A stretch of DNA of 64,000 nt from JAVKFY01 sp040223615 (GTDB lineage: Bacteria; Pseudomonadota; Alphaproteobacteria; GCA-2731375), in contig JAVKFY010000022.1 in the NCBI GenBank assembly GCA_040223615.1, forward strand, positions 6,839 through 70,838. The letters are read 5' to 3'. The translations under genes and the position numbers were made by a program. Shown piece by piece: positions 25,155-34,862 of this stretch. Each line of letters opens with the position of its first letter. Position 1 is the stretch's first letter. The notes under the pieces were generated by a model. That model was given only the letters and a program-made list of their open reading frames with translations, made no database searches and had not been told where the DNA came from.

Positions 25155-28100
25155 TCAAGGACCGGCGGCGTCCAGCAAGTCGGCCGGCAACATCATCATT
25201 CTTGGCGTCTCGGTCCACAATAAAGCGCAAATTACCAGCTTGTCGCTGTAGATGCGGCGCAATAACGCCCGGTAAAGCGCCATTTGCCGGACATAGATCG
25301 GCGGCACGTCCTCGACCCGCGCCGGCGGGGTCCGGTGGGTCTTGTAGTCGACCACCCAGATTTCGTCATCGCTAATGCACAGGCGGTCGACCTGGCCGTT
25401 GACCTCGACGTCACCGATGCGGCCGGTCAGCGGCGCCTCGGCGAGCGAATCGGGTCCGAATAACGCGTTGAATCTTATGTCATTTACAAGCGCGAGCGCG
25501 GAATCTGCGAGCTCCTGGCGCACCGTCTCGTCGACGTCACCGGCCCATTTGGCGAGCAGCCGAACGGCCACCTCGCTGCGTCGGTCGGGCACCAAATCAG
25601 GCAGCAGTTCCAAGAGTTTGTGGATCAGGTTGCCGCGCCGGAAGCGCCAGCCGGCGGCGTCTTCCAGGGGCTGGCGCACCGGCGGCTCGGTCTCGCCGGC
25701 ATGCGAGGGCCGCAGCGCCTGGCGGGTCGCGGCCGGCGGCGGCGCATCGATCCAGGCCGGCGGCGGCGCCGGGTCGACGCGCTCGTCCGTGGTGCCGGCT
25801 TTCACGGCCTTCGCCTGCCCGCAACTCAGGCGCCAGCCGGTGCGGTCATCGGGCAAGGCGATCTCGTCGCCCTTCTCGCGCATCAGGTTGGCCAGCATGT
25901 CGTACCAGTTGCCGTCGCGCTCGCCTTTCTCGGCATCGCGGGTCTGCCAGCCGGCGATGTAGAGCCGGTCGCTGGGACGGGTCAGCGCGACGTAGAGCAG
26001 ACGGCGGTGTTCCTCCGCGCGGCGTGCCTTGGCGGCGTCGGCGGCCTTGGCAGCGGCGTCGTTGGCCAGTTCGGCGCGTGGCAGCCACAGCAAAGCGTCG
26101 TCGCCCAGCCAGTGCAGCCGTGGCGGGTTCGGCCCATCGGGCGCGCGCGTGGTGTCGGGCAGGAACACGATCGGTGCCTGCAGGCCCTTGGCGCCGTGCA
26201 CTGTCATGATGCGGATCTCGTCGCGGCGCTGCTCCTGGTCGCGCTTGGCCTCGGTGGGGGCAGCTTGCAGCCAGTGCATGAAGTGCTGCAGCGACGGCGT
26301 GTGCGCCTGCTCGAAGGCCAGCGCCAGCGACAGGAACTCGTCCAGCGGGTCGTCGGCGTCGGGGCCGAGCCGGCCAATCAGCATGCGCCGGCCGCCCTCG
26401 GCGTCGAGCAGGCGGGCGAAGAAGTCGAACGGCGGATGCCGGCCGGCCAGCTCGATCCAGCGCGCCAGGCGTTCGCGTGCCTCGCCGCCATGCGCGATGA
26501 CCTCGGCCCACAGGGACCGCGTGCGGCCGTGTGCCAGGTCGAACAGCGCGTCGTCGTCGAGCCCGATCAGCGGGCCCTTCAGCACCTCGGCCAGGCTCAG
26601 GTCGTCGTCGACGTGCAGGATGAAGCGGGCCAGTGCCATCAGGTCGCGGATCGCGGTCTGCGCCGTCAGTACCATGCGGTCGGCACCGGCCACGGGAATG
26701 TTCCGGGTCTTCAGCGCGCGCAGCACCTCGGGCAGGAATGGCTGGCGGCGTTGCAACAGGATCAGGATGTCGCCGGCGCGCACCGGCCGGCCGGCCGACT
26801 CCAGCATTTCGCCGCCGTCGAGCCAGCCCTTGATGGTGGCGGCCATGCGCTCGGCCAGCCTGGTCTGCGGCGGCTCGGCGCGCTGCTGCACCAGCGGCAG
26901 GGTCCAGGGCGGCTCGTCCTCGACCTCCGGCTTCTCCTCCAGCGGCCACAGTTCGACCAGACCGGCGTCGCCGCGCCGGTGCAGCAGGTGGTGCAGCTCG
27001 GCCGGGCCGTCGTGCACGCCGGCGGCGATGGCGGGGTCGGCGAACAGGTCGTCGACCAGCCGCAGGATCGGCTCGGTGGAGCGGAACGACATGTCCAGCG
27101 GGATCGGCCGGAAGACCGCTTCCGCGCCCGCGACCAGCTCGCGGAAATGCTCGCGGTTCTGGGCGAAGGCGGCCGGGTCGGCGCGCTGGAACGAGTAGAT
27201 CGACTGTTTCGGATCGCCGACGGCGAAGATGGTGCGGTGAGTCCCGCGCGCGCCCTCGCCGGCGAAGAATTCGTGGCTCAGCGCGCGCACCACCTGCCAC
27301 TGGTCCGGGTTGGTGTCCTGCGCCTCGTCGATCAGCACGTGGTCGAGGCCGCCGTCGAGCTTGTACAGCACCCAGGCGGCGCTGCCGGGCCGCTCCAGCA
27401 GCGTGCGGGCGCGCAGGATCAGGTCGTCATAGTCGAGCCGCGCGGCGGCCAGCTTCTCTTCCTCGTAAAGTTCGACCAGTCGGGCCCCGAAGCGCAGCAG
27501 CGCGGCAGTGCCGGCGACCAGCGTGGCGCCCTTGATCGCTTGGTACAGCGCGAACAGCCGGTCGGCCTCGGCGCGCAGCGGGACCTCGTGCGCATCGTCG
27601 ACTCCCTTGGTGCGCAGGGACTTGAGCGGCTGCGACTTTGCGGTCAGGAAGCATTTCGCGTAGGCGTCGAGGCCGGCGAGGCGCGCTGCCGCGTCGGGTA
27701 TCTCCAGCCACGCCGCGATTGCGGCGCCGCGCGCCTTGTCGGTCTTGGCCCCGTCGAGCAGTGCGGCCGCCGCCGCGCGCAGGGTGTCGCGCTCGAAGAC
27801 TTCCTCGGTGCAGCCGGCCGCGAGCAGGTCGGCAGGTGTCGCGTCGGGAACGTTCAGGTGACGGCGCAGCGCCGCGGTCGCGGCGTCGACGTCGCCGCGC
27901 GCCAGCAGGCGCGCCAGTCGCCCGCGTTGCGTCACCAGGTCGGCCAGCAGTTCGCCGAAGCCGTTCTCGCCGACCAGCTCGGTCAGGGTGTCGAGCGTTC
28001 CGGCATCGGTCTCGGCCAGCGCCTTGGCGCGGGCCTCGGCCAGGCGCTCGGCGGCCAGGCGCTCGTCCATCACCTCGAAATGCGGCGGCAGCCTGGCCTC

Positions 28101-28514
28101 GATCGGAAACCGCCGCAGCAGCGCCTCGCAGAAGGCGTGGATGGTCTGCACCTTCAATCCGCCCGGCGTCTCCAGCGTGCGCGCGAACAGACGCCGCGCG
28201 GCGTCGAAACGGCCGGCCCAGTCGTCGTGGCCGGCGAGATCGACGAGCGTCTCGCGCAGCGTCGCCGCCGGCATCGTGGTCCACTCGCCGAGCTTCTCGT
28301 GGATGCGATTGGCCATCTCGGCGGCGGCCGCCTTGGTGAAGGTCAGGCACAGGAGCTTCGCCGGCGGCGTGCCTTCCAGCAGCAGGCGCAGCACCCGGTC
28401 GGTCAGCACGTGGGTCTTGCCGGTGCCGGCCGAGGCGCCGACCCAGACCGACGCGGTCGGATCGGACGCGCTGCGCTGGCGCACGCGGATGTCGACGAAG
28501 CCCGCGGCCGTCAT
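25155..28514 (-). CDS. addA: Double-strand break repair helicase-nuclease AddA
   Basis: 1119 residues. With AddB it resects DNA ends for RecA-dependent repair, the role RecBCD has in enterobacteria. The UvrD-like helicase has Walker A in ASAGTGKTHVL near residue 28, DEAQDTNPDQW near 395, DPKQSIYSFQRADP and the late motif VHGAKGLQAPIVFLPD. The C-terminal PD-(D/E)xK nuclease shows WVVDYKTHRTPP near residue 1060. Its ATG overlaps the addB stop by four bases. Full length for the family. Confidence 0.96.
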   Translation of the reverse strand: MTAAGFVDIRVRQRSASDPTASVWVGASAGTGKTHVLTDRVLRLLLEGTPPAKLLCLTFTKAAAAEMANRIHEKLGEWTTMPAATLRETLVDLAGHDDWAGRFDAARRLFARTLETPGGLKVQTIHAFCEALLRRFPIEARLPPHFEVMDERLAAERLAEARAKALAETDAGTLDTLTELVGENGFGELLADLVTQRGRLARLLARGDVDAATAALRRHLNVPDATPADLLAAGCTEEVFERDTLRAAAAALLDGAKTDKARGAAIAAWLEIPDAAARLAGLDAYAKCFLTAKSQPLKSLRTKGVDDAHEVPLRAEADRLFALYQAIKGATLVAGTAALLRFGARLVELYEEEKLAAARLDYDDLILRARTLLERPGSAAWVLYKLDGGLDHVLIDEAQDTNPDQWQVVRALSHEFFAGEGARGTHRTIFAVGDPKQSIYSFQRADPAAFAQNREHFRELVAGAEAVFRPIPLDMSFRSTEPILRLVDDLFADPAIAAGVHDGPAELHHLLHRRGDAGLVELWPLEEKPEVEDEPPWTLPLVQQRAEPPQTRLAERMAATIKGWLDGGEMLESAGRPVRAGDILILLQRRQPFLPEVLRALKTRNIPVAGADRMVLTAQTAIRDLMALARFILHVDDDLSLAEVLKGPLIGLDDDALFDLAHGRTRSLWAEVIAHGGEARERLARWIELAGRHPPFDFFARLLDAEGGRRMLIGRLGPDADDPLDEFLSLALAFEQAHTPSLQHFMHWLQAAPTEAKRDQEQRRDEIRIMTVHGAKGLQAPIVFLPDTTRAPDGPNPPRLHWLGDDALLWLPRAELANDAAAKAADAAKARRAEEHRRLLYVALTRPSDRLYIAGWQTRDAEKGERDGNWYDMLANLMREKGDEIALPDDRTGWRLSCGQAKAVKAGTTDERVDPAPPPAWIDAPPPAATRQALRPSHAGETEPPVRQPLEDAAGWRFRRGNLIHKLLELLPDLVPDRRSEVAVRLLAKWAGDVDETVRQELADSALALVNDIRFNALFGPDSLAEAPLTGRIGDVEVNGQVDRLCISDDEIWVVDYKTHRTPPARVEDVPPIYVRQMALYRALLRRIYSDKLVICALLWTETPRMMMLPADLLDAAGP

Positions 28515-31393
28515 CTACTGCCTGCCGCCGACCATTCCGGCTCGCGCGCCAGCAGGTCGTAGTCGTTGTAGGTCGGCGCCGCGGCGGGGCGCGGGCTGGC
28601 GAGGTAGGGTGTTTCCAGCTTGGCGAATGCCTCGATCAGCGCGCGCAGGCCGTCCAGCGCCTCGTCGGCGAGTCGCCCAGCGTCCTGCACCGGGCGCAGG
28701 CGGTCGGCGCGCGGGCCGACCGGCCAGTTGACGGCGGTGACGTCGGTGCTTGCCGGCGCCGCAGCGAAGCCGCCGGCCCGGGCGATGGCGACTTCCAGCG
28801 GCAGTTGCGGCGACAGGCCGGCGGCGATGTCCTTGTTCGTCGGCACCGCGCCGGTCTTGTAGTCGACCAGTTCCAGGCCGTCGTCGATGGCGTCGATCCG
28901 GTCGGCCTTGGCGACGAGTTCGAAACCGGCGACGTCCATGCCGCCGGGCGCTTCGGTGGCCAGCGGCCGGAAGCCGACGCGGCGGTCGGCCTCGAACGCC
29001 AGGAACCGGCCCATCGCGCGCTCGTACCAGGGCCACCAGAAGGCGCGGAAGCCGGGCCGTTCCAGCAGATCGTCAAAGGCCTGCTCGCCAAGGCGTCGCA
29101 ACTCGTCCAGTGCGTTGGCGGGCAGGGCATCGGGATAGGCCGCGACGAACCAGGCCAGCGCTTTGTGTACTGCCGTGCCGCGTTCGGCGGCGCCGGGGTC
29201 CTGGTCCAGCGGGGCGAGCGGGCGCAGCTTGAGGATCTCGCTGGCGAAGATGGCGTAGGGGTTGCGCAGCCAGATCTCGATGCGGGTGACCGACAACCGC
29301 GTCGGCCGCGCCGCGACCGGCGGGCGCGGTTCGGGCGGCGGCACCGGTTCGACCCTGTCGGGCCGCGACAGACGGAGGTGCCAGTCGAGCAGGTCGGCGG
29401 GAAGTTGCCGGTCCCAGGTCAGGCCGCTGGCGCGCAGCAGCTGGTCCATACGCAGCAGCCAGCGCGAGGCAACGGTCGGCGCGCCGTCGACCTTCTGCGC
29501 CCGGGTCAGCACCACGTTGGGCGCCGCGGCGAGCTGGGCGAAGTCGTGCGCCTGCTGGCCGATGCGCCGCTCCGGCGTCGGCAGGCCGAGGTGGGCGCGC
29601 ATCGGCCGGCTGAGCCACGGATCGTGGCGCCCCGTCGCTGGCCAGGTGTCCTCGTTCATGCCGCCGAGGATCAGCCGGTCGGCGTGCTGCAGCCGCGCCT
29701 CCAGCGGGCCCCAGATCGCCAGCGGGCCGCCGGCCCCGGCGCGCGGCCGGATCACCTCGTCAGCCATCAGCGTGGCGAACAGGCCGGCATAGTCGCGCCC
29801 CGGCTGCGGTGGCAGGGCCACGGCGGACTGGCGCAAGCTGGCGACGAACTCGGCGGCCTGCTCGCCGGCCTCGCCGTCCCACAACGTGACGCGGCCGCCG
29901 GCATCGCGGCTCAGCCATTCCGCCAGGCCCACGTGCGCGGCGATCAGCTCGGTCAGCAGGTGCCGGCCGCCCATCAAGTCGGCGAGCGGCTGCGCGGCCT
30001 CGCTCAGCTCGGCGACCAGCAAGGCGACGGCCGGATCAGTATGCTTCAGCGCGTCAAAGCCGGGCGCTGGGCGCGGCCCGCGCAGGCGGTCGTGTTCCAG
30101 CTTGCGGACCGCCGGGCCATAAGCCTCGGGCGCGCGGCCGGCTCGGACCAGCGGGTGGTTCAGCACCGCCAGCAGCGGTACCGGCGCCGCTTCGGCCCTG
30201 ATCATCTCGGCGACCAGGCACAGCAGGGCGCCGGGCGCGGTCTGCCGCAATGGCCGGCCGGCGCTGTCGTCCACGGCGATATCCCAGCGCGCCAGCGCCG
30301 CCGTCACGCGTCGCGCCAGCGCCCGGTCCGGTGTCACCAGGGCGCAGCGTCCGACGCCCTCGGCCAGCGCCTGGCGCATCAGCAACGCGATGACGCCGGC
30401 CTCGGCCTGCGGATCGGGGCAATCGACGCGCTTCAGGCCGGCCAGCGCATCCGACGGCAGCGCGGGCAGATCGGCCCAGGTCTCGGTGGTCTCGGCCGGG
30501 CGCAACGCTTCGCGCAACAGCGTGGCGCGCGGCCCGGCATCCGGCACGGTCCCGGGCCACGCTTCGACATCGTCGCGGGCCAGGCCCAAGCGCTCCAGCA
30601 GCTGCTTGAGCCCGAATTGCGGATGTTCCGGGCCGAGCTGTGCCCAGCTCGCCTCGTCCAGGTCCTGGTCCAGGCCGGGCAGCACCACGGCGCCGTGCGG
30701 CAGGCTTGCGATGGTGGCGAGCAGGGCGGCGGTGGCCGGCTGGCTGCCGGTCGAACCGGCGGCGACCACCGGGTGGTCCGGCGGCGCCGTGGCCCAGCGT
30801 TCGGCCAGGTCGTGCAGCGCGGCGACCCGGCGCGCGGCGGGGTCGATCGCGCCTTCAATTTCAAGCAAGCCCTGCCATGGCGCCTCCAGCACCTGCAGGA
30901 AGTCGACGATGTCCTGCCAGTGGCGCGCCAGGTCGGCGGGGACCAGATCGGCCAGGGCCGACAGCGGCACTTCCTCGGTGTGTAGCTGATCGAGCAGGCG
31001 GGCGAGTTCAGCGGCGAGCTGCGCGGCGGCGGCCGGGCCGACGTCGGCGTGCTTCTCCACCAGCTGGGTCAGCAACAGGCGGCGGCGCAGGCTGGGGATC
31101 GCCGGCGGCAGCGACTCCGCCAGGCCGGCCTCGGCGCCGCCGGCGGCCAGCTCCTGGTCCTCGTCGACGTCGCCCAGGGCGCCGAAGCGTGGCAGCAGCA
31201 GCGGCTTGCCGTCGCTGGCATTGAGGAAACCGTCGCGCATCGCCCGCGCCGCCCGCCGCGTCGGCAGCAGCAGCGTGAGGCGGGCCAGCGCCAGCGGGTC
31301 GTCGCCATGGGTCGCCAGCAGGCCGGCGGCGAGCGCGTCGACGAAGGCGGAGCCGGCCGGGATCGTGTAGACCGCCGGGCGGCGCCGGGTCAT
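28511..31393 (-). CDS. addB: Double-strand break repair nuclease AddB
   Basis: 960 residues. The N-terminal part (TLLLPTRRAARAMRDGFL near residue 45) is the inactivated helicase-like region of AddB. DRLILGGMNEDTWPA near residue 570 is a conserved mark of the family. The C-terminal nuclease motif is ELVDYKTGAVP near 842. No clear iron-sulphur cysteine cluster is seen, as is usual for the alphaproteobacterial AddB type. It starts just after murU (four-base overlap) and ends inside the addA start. Confidence 0.94.
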   Translation of the reverse strand: MTRRRPAVYTIPAGSAFVDALAAGLLATHGDDPLALARLTLLLPTRRAARAMRDGFLNASDGKPLLLPRFGALGDVDEDQELAAGGAEAGLAESLPPAIPSLRRRLLLTQLVEKHADVGPAAAAQLAAELARLLDQLHTEEVPLSALADLVPADLARHWQDIVDFLQVLEAPWQGLLEIEGAIDPAARRVAALHDLAERWATAPPDHPVVAAGSTGSQPATAALLATIASLPHGAVVLPGLDQDLDEASWAQLGPEHPQFGLKQLLERLGLARDDVEAWPGTVPDAGPRATLLREALRPAETTETWADLPALPSDALAGLKRVDCPDPQAEAGVIALLMRQALAEGVGRCALVTPDRALARRVTAALARWDIAVDDSAGRPLRQTAPGALLCLVAEMIRAEAAPVPLLAVLNHPLVRAGRAPEAYGPAVRKLEHDRLRGPRPAPGFDALKHTDPAVALLVAELSEAAQPLADLMGGRHLLTELIAAHVGLAEWLSRDAGGRVTLWDGEAGEQAAEFVASLRQSAVALPPQPGRDYAGLFATLMADEVIRPRAGAGGPLAIWGPLEARLQHADRLILGGMNEDTWPATGRHDPWLSRPMRAHLGLPTPERRIGQQAHDFAQLAAAPNVVLTRAQKVDGAPTVASRWLLRMDQLLRASGLTWDRQLPADLLDWHLRLSRPDRVEPVPPPEPRPPVAARPTRLSVTRIEIWLRNPYAIFASEILKLRPLAPLDQDPGAAERGTAVHKALAWFVAAYPDALPANALDELRRLGEQAFDDLLERPGFRAFWWPWYERAMGRFLAFEADRRVGFRPLATEAPGGMDVAGFELVAKADRIDAIDDGLELVDYKTGAVPTNKDIAAGLSPQLPLEVAIARAGGFAAAPASTDVTAVNWPVGPRADRLRPVQDAGRLADEALDGLRALIEAFAKLETPYLASPRPAAAPTYNDYDLLAREPEWSAAGSR

Positions 31394-32124
31394 GCCGCGT
31401 CCGTCAGCCCGTCCAGCGCCCGCGCGGTGGCGATCAGACCTTCCATGGTGTTCAGGTTCATCCAGTCGCCGTCCTGCCGGATGCCGTAGAGACGGCCGGC
31501 CTCGACCGCGCGGTCGTACAGCAGGTTCAACGAGAAGGCGCCGCTCGGGCAGTCCTCGAATAGCGCCGGTGACAGGATCTGCACGCCGGCGAACACGAAG
31601 GGCGCGACTTCGTTCTCCGGCCGCCGGATCAGCAGGCCGTCGGGTTCCATGTTGAAGTCGCCGACGCCGTCATAGCCGATCGCCATGATGGTCGGGTGCA
31701 GCATCAGCAGTGCGTCCATGCGATCGGCATCGAAATTGTCGATCATCGTCGCCAGGCTGTCGGGGCCGGCGTCGAACCACAGGGTGTCGCCGTTGATGAC
31801 GAAGAACGGGTCGGGCCCGAGATGCGCCAGCGCGTTGGCGACGCCGCCGCCGGTCTCCAGCAGCTTGTCGGACTCGTCGGAGATCAGGATCGCCGGCTGC
31901 TCGCGGCCGACCAGGTGACCGCGCAGCATCGCCGCCTTGTGGTGCACGTTGACCACGACCTTGCGCACCCCGGCGCGGACCAGCTTGTCGAGGGCGTGGT
32001 CGATCACCGTGCGGCCGGCGAATTGCAGCAGGGGCTTGGGCAGGTGGTCGGTCATCGGCCGCAGACGGGCGCCGAGCCCGGCGGCCAGGATCATCGCGGA
32101 GGTCGGCTGAAATGCTTTCGCCAT
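31390..32124 (-). CDS. murU: MurU-like sugar-1-phosphate nucleotidyltransferase
   Basis: 244 residues. The nucleotidyltransferase signature AMILAAGLGARLRPMTDHLPKPLL is at residues 10-33 (GxGxRLRPxT..PKP), followed by VNVHHKAAMLRGHL and FFVINGDTLWFD, the metal-binding loop. In pseudomonads MurU makes UDP-MurNAc from MurNAc-1-phosphate in peptidoglycan recycling, and this gene sits near an AmgK-like kinase and between tsaE and addB as in other Alphaproteobacteria. The exact sugar is inferred from context. Confidence 0.85.
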   Translation of the reverse strand: MAKAFQPTSAMILAAGLGARLRPMTDHLPKPLLQFAGRTVIDHALDKLVRAGVRKVVVNVHHKAAMLRGHLVGREQPAILISDESDKLLETGGGVANALAHLGPDPFFVINGDTLWFDAGPDSLATMIDNFDADRMDALLMLHPTIMAIGYDGVGDFNMEPDGLLIRRPENEVAPFVFAGVQILSPALFEDCPSGAFSLNLLYDRAVEAGRLYGIRQDGDWMNLNTMEGLIATARALDGLTDAA

Positions 32125-32204
32125 GGGGGGCCGGATGCGCTACGCCAAGGGCGGGGTAAGGACGGGGCGGATTTTGCGAGAATGCTGCCGGGGCGACAAG
32201 GGCG

Positions 32205-33263
32205 ATGAGCGAAACCGGCTTTGACCGGGCGGCGGCGCTGGCCGACGTCGCGGCGGCGCGGGCCGGGTTGCGCGCATGGGCCGGCCGAATCGACGTCGAG
32301 GCCTGCTTGCGGCCGATCCCGCAGGGGCTGCTGAACGCGACCTTTGCCGTGGGCGATCCGCCGCGCTGCGCGCTGCAACTGGTGCACCCGCAATTCGGTG
32401 CGGCGGAGAATGCCCGGCTGGCGGCGATGGCGCCGGTGCTGGCCGAAGCGGGCGTGGCGATCCCGGCGCTGGTCGAAACCGACGAGGGGGCCCGCGGCGT
32501 GGCGCACGCCAGCGGGGCAGCCTGGCGGCTGACCACGTGGCTGGCGGGCGAAGGCTTCGAGCGGGTGCCGTCGCCAGCGCACGCGGCCAGCGCGGCTGCG
32601 CTGCTGGCCCGGTTCCACGATGTGCTGGCCGGGGCGGATTTCGCGGCCTGGCCGGCGAGCGCGTTTCATGACACCGACGGGCGGATGCAGGCGCTGTCCG
32701 ATGCCGTGCCGGACGATACCGACGGCGAGGCGCGGCGGCTGGGCGAGGCAATCCTGGCGCGGTGGGAGGCGTTTCGCGTAACGGCCGAGGTCGCGCCGAC
32801 GGCGGCGCGGCCGGGACACGGCGATCCGAAGATCTCCAACTTCCTGTTCCGGGGCGCCGATTGCGTCGGGCTCCTGGACCTGGATACGGCGGCGCGGTTC
32901 CCGCTGGAGGACGATCTGGGCGACGCGATGCGTTCTTGGTGCAATCCGGCCGGCGAGGACGATCCCGACGGGCCGTTCGACGAGGCGGTGTTCGCCGCCG
33001 CCGTTGCCGGCTACCTCGGCCGGGCGCGGACGATCACCAGCGAGGAGCGCGGACGGATCGTGTTCGGCACGGTGCGGATCGCGCTGGAACTGGCCTCGCG
33101 CTTCTGCCTGGACGCGATCCGGCAGGACTACTTCGGCTGGAACCCCGCCGTGGCACCGACGCGGCGGGCGCACAACCTGATCCGGGCGCGGGGGCAACTG
33201 GCGCTGGCCGACCAGCTGATCGGACGGCGTGCGGCGCTAGAGCAGATCGTCGCGGCCTCGTAG
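32205..33263 (+). CDS. Sugar or aminoglycoside phosphotransferase-like kinase
   Basis: 352 residues with the APH/protein-kinase-like fold. The N-terminal lobe has IPQGLLNATFAVGD and CALQLVHPQF, reminiscent of N-acetylhexosamine kinases (NahK type). The catalytic loop is HGDPKISNFLF near residue 206, and DLDTAARFPLEDDLGD is the metal-binding segment. The substrate is not known. It lies on the plus strand between amgK and murU, which elsewhere are normally adjacent, and a REP-like repeat follows its stop. It therefore looks like an inserted gene, perhaps with a related sugar role. Confidence 0.75.
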   Translation: MSETGFDRAAALADVAAARAGLRAWAGRIDVEACLRPIPQGLLNATFAVGDPPRCALQLVHPQFGAAENARLAAMAPVLAEAGVAIPALVETDEGARGVAHASGAAWRLTTWLAGEGFERVPSPAHAASAAALLARFHDVLAGADFAAWPASAFHDTDGRMQALSDAVPDDTDGEARRLGEAILARWEAFRVTAEVAPTAARPGHGDPKISNFLFRGADCVGLLDLDTAARFPLEDDLGDAMRSWCNPAGEDDPDGPFDEAVFAAAVAGYLGRARTITSEERGRIVFGTVRIALELASRFCLDAIRQDYFGWNPAVAPTRRAHNLIRARGQLALADQLIGRRAALEQIVAAS

Positions 33264-33345
33264 CCCGGATGCAGCGCAGCGCAATCCGGGGAGCGATGGT
33301 GCCGCTCGCGATGACGTTCCCGCATTTCGCCGTGCTGCATGCGGG
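33264..33345. repeat. REP-like palindrome of the GCCCGGATGCAGC type
   Basis: The gap between two convergent genes holds AGCCCGGATGCAGCG with GCAATCCGGG, and ends with the related inverted arm GTGCTGCATGCGGGCTAC. The arms pair imperfectly over about 80 bp. The same type recurs at 55001-55090, again between convergent genes. Confidence 0.7.
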
Positions 33346-34266
33346 CTACAGCGTTGCGTTGGCCTCCAGCCAGTCGGCGACCGGCGATAGTGCCGGTTCG
33401 CTGGCCAGCCGACCCGCGAGGCGGGCGCGCAGGCGCGGCAGGTGTCGCAGGTAGTCGGGTTTCCCGTTCGCCGCCAGGCGCCTGAAGATCGCGACGATGC
33501 GAAGGTCGCGCTGCGCCGTCAGGACGTTGAGGGAACACCGGAATTCGGCTTCGTCCAACGCCGGGAAGGCGTCGTGGTAGCGCCGGATCGCGGCCTCGAC
33601 GTCAACGGGGTCATAGTCGCGGCGGGCATCGAACAGCAGCGAGGCGAGGTCGTAGCTGACCGGACCGAGGCCGGCGTCCTGCACGTCGAGAATGCCGGTC
33701 GCATCGCCGGCGCGGATCAGGTTGCCGGCGAAAAAGTCGCGCAGCAGCAGGCTGTTCGGGATCGCGAGCGACGGGGTCAAGGCTTGGCGCCAGGCCGCCT
33801 CGAAAGTCGCGCGGTCGGCCTCGGGCGCACAGACCTCGATGAACAGCCCGGCCTGCTCGATGAAGCGGTGGGCATTGAAAACCGGCAGGGTGTGGACTGC
33901 CGGTATCCGGAATCGCCGATGCAAGTCGATCAGCACGTCGACGGCGGCGGCGAGCAGCGGACCAGCCGGCGCGCCGCGATCCAGCAACGCATCGAAGGTG
34001 TCGTCGCCCAGGTCCTGGACCAGCAACAGGCCCTCGGCCAGGTCGCAGCGGTAGACCGCCGGGGCCAGCAGGCCGATCGAGCGCAGTCGTACCGAGATGT
34101 CGAGAAACGCGGCGCTGGCGCCGCCGGGGTCGTCCATCAGCACGGCCCGCGCGCGGCCGTGCGCCAGGCGGTAGAAGCGACGCGTCGAGGCGTCGCCGGC
34201 CAGCGGCGTGACGACGGCGTCGCTCCATCCGGCGCCAGTCAGGAAATCGGCCGTCGCCTGCCTCAC
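33346..34266 (-). CDS. amgK: AmgK-like amino-sugar anomeric kinase
   Basis: 306 residues from the GTG at 34266, which overlaps the tsaE stop as GTGA; the frame runs further to 34362 without family resemblance. APH fold: TPLAGDASTRRFYRL near residue 20 binds ATP, LLLRDFFAGNLI holds the catalytic region (with Asp and Asn in the DFFAGN version) and ILDVQDAGLGPVSYDLASLLFD is the metal-binding block. Relatives phosphorylate MurNAc/GlcNAc at the anomeric carbon for MurU. The tsaE-amgK-murU order supports the call. Confidence 0.88.
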   Translation of the reverse strand: MRQATADFLTGAGWSDAVVTPLAGDASTRRFYRLAHGRARAVLMDDPGGASAAFLDISVRLRSIGLLAPAVYRCDLAEGLLLVQDLGDDTFDALLDRGAPAGPLLAAAVDVLIDLHRRFRIPAVHTLPVFNAHRFIEQAGLFIEVCAPEADRATFEAAWRQALTPSLAIPNSLLLRDFFAGNLIRAGDATGILDVQDAGLGPVSYDLASLLFDARRDYDPVDVEAAIRRYHDAFPALDEAEFRCSLNVLTAQRDLRIVAIFRRLAANGKPDYLRHLPRLRARLAGRLASEPALSPVADWLEANATL

Positions 34267-34691
34267 AGGGTTTCCCCCTCGACCCAGCGGTCGGCACCGT
34301 CGAGGTCGAATCGCAACCAGATCGCGTCCGGGGGCGTCAGGTCGCCGAGCCGGTCCGGCCACTCCACGAAGACGATGCCGTCCGTCATCGCCTCGTCCAG
34401 GCCAAGTTCGTCCAGCTCGTCCGGGTGCTCCACGCGGTACAGGTCGACGTGCCAGATCGTGACCGGCTTGCCGTCGGGCAGGACGACGTCATAGGTCAGT
34501 ACAAGGTTGAAGGTAGGGCTCGGCACGTCGCCGCGAAACCCCAGCGCGCGCAGGAAATGGCGCACGAAGGTGGTCTTGCCGCTGCCCAGGTCGCCGGCCA
34601 GGCAAAAGGTCCCGCCGGGCCGCGCGCCAGCGGCCAGCCGGGCGGCCAGCGCGGCGGTAGCGGCTTCGTCGGGCAGCGCAATTCTTGTCAT
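34263..34691 (-). CDS. tsaE: tRNA t6A modification ATPase TsaE
   Basis: 142 residues. TsaE is the ATPase that works with TsaB and TsaD to make N6-threonylcarbamoyladenosine on ANN-decoding tRNAs. The P-loop is FCLAGDLGSGKTTFVRHFL near residue 30, SPTFNLVLTYD and WHVDLYRVEHPDELDELGLDE follow, and VFVEWPDRLGD is near 110. Full length. It is the first gene of the minus-strand run tsaE-amgK; the sdh operon is divergent. Confidence 0.95.
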   Translation of the reverse strand: MTRIALPDEAATAALAARLAAGARPGGTFCLAGDLGSGKTTFVRHFLRALGFRGDVPSPTFNLVLTYDVVLPDGKPVTIWHVDLYRVEHPDELDELGLDEAMTDGIVFVEWPDRLGDLTPPDAIWLRFDLDGADRWVEGETL

Positions 34692-34742
34692 CCAGTTCCT
34701 CTAGCATCGGTCGCGGTTGAGCGGAATTGGCCTTTGCTCTCA

Positions 34743-34770
34743 TTGACTTGCGATCGCACGGTCCTAGAAT
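34743..34770 (+). promoter_or_regulatory. Likely sigma-70-type promoter of sdhCDAB
   Basis: TTGACT at 34743-34748 and TAGAAT at 34765-34770 are separated by 16 bases and lie 92 bp before the sdhC start, between the divergent tsaE and sdhC genes. The match is good for a vegetative promoter. An untranslated leader of about 85 bases would result. Not tested. Confidence 0.5.
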
Positions 34771-34862
34771 GATCGATGGAGAGGAACCGAATCGTGGCGC
34801 CCGAGTATGGCGGTGCCGGCGCCTTTCCGTCCGTGCGAGCAGCTTCGCCTTGGGGGACGTTC

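Noticed and set aside
25620..28562. Long plus-strand frame of 980 codons
   Set aside because: Antisense of addA, which has clear helicase and nuclease motifs.
28805..30985. Plus-strand frame of 726 codons
   Set aside because: Antisense of addB; composition typical of a shadow frame.
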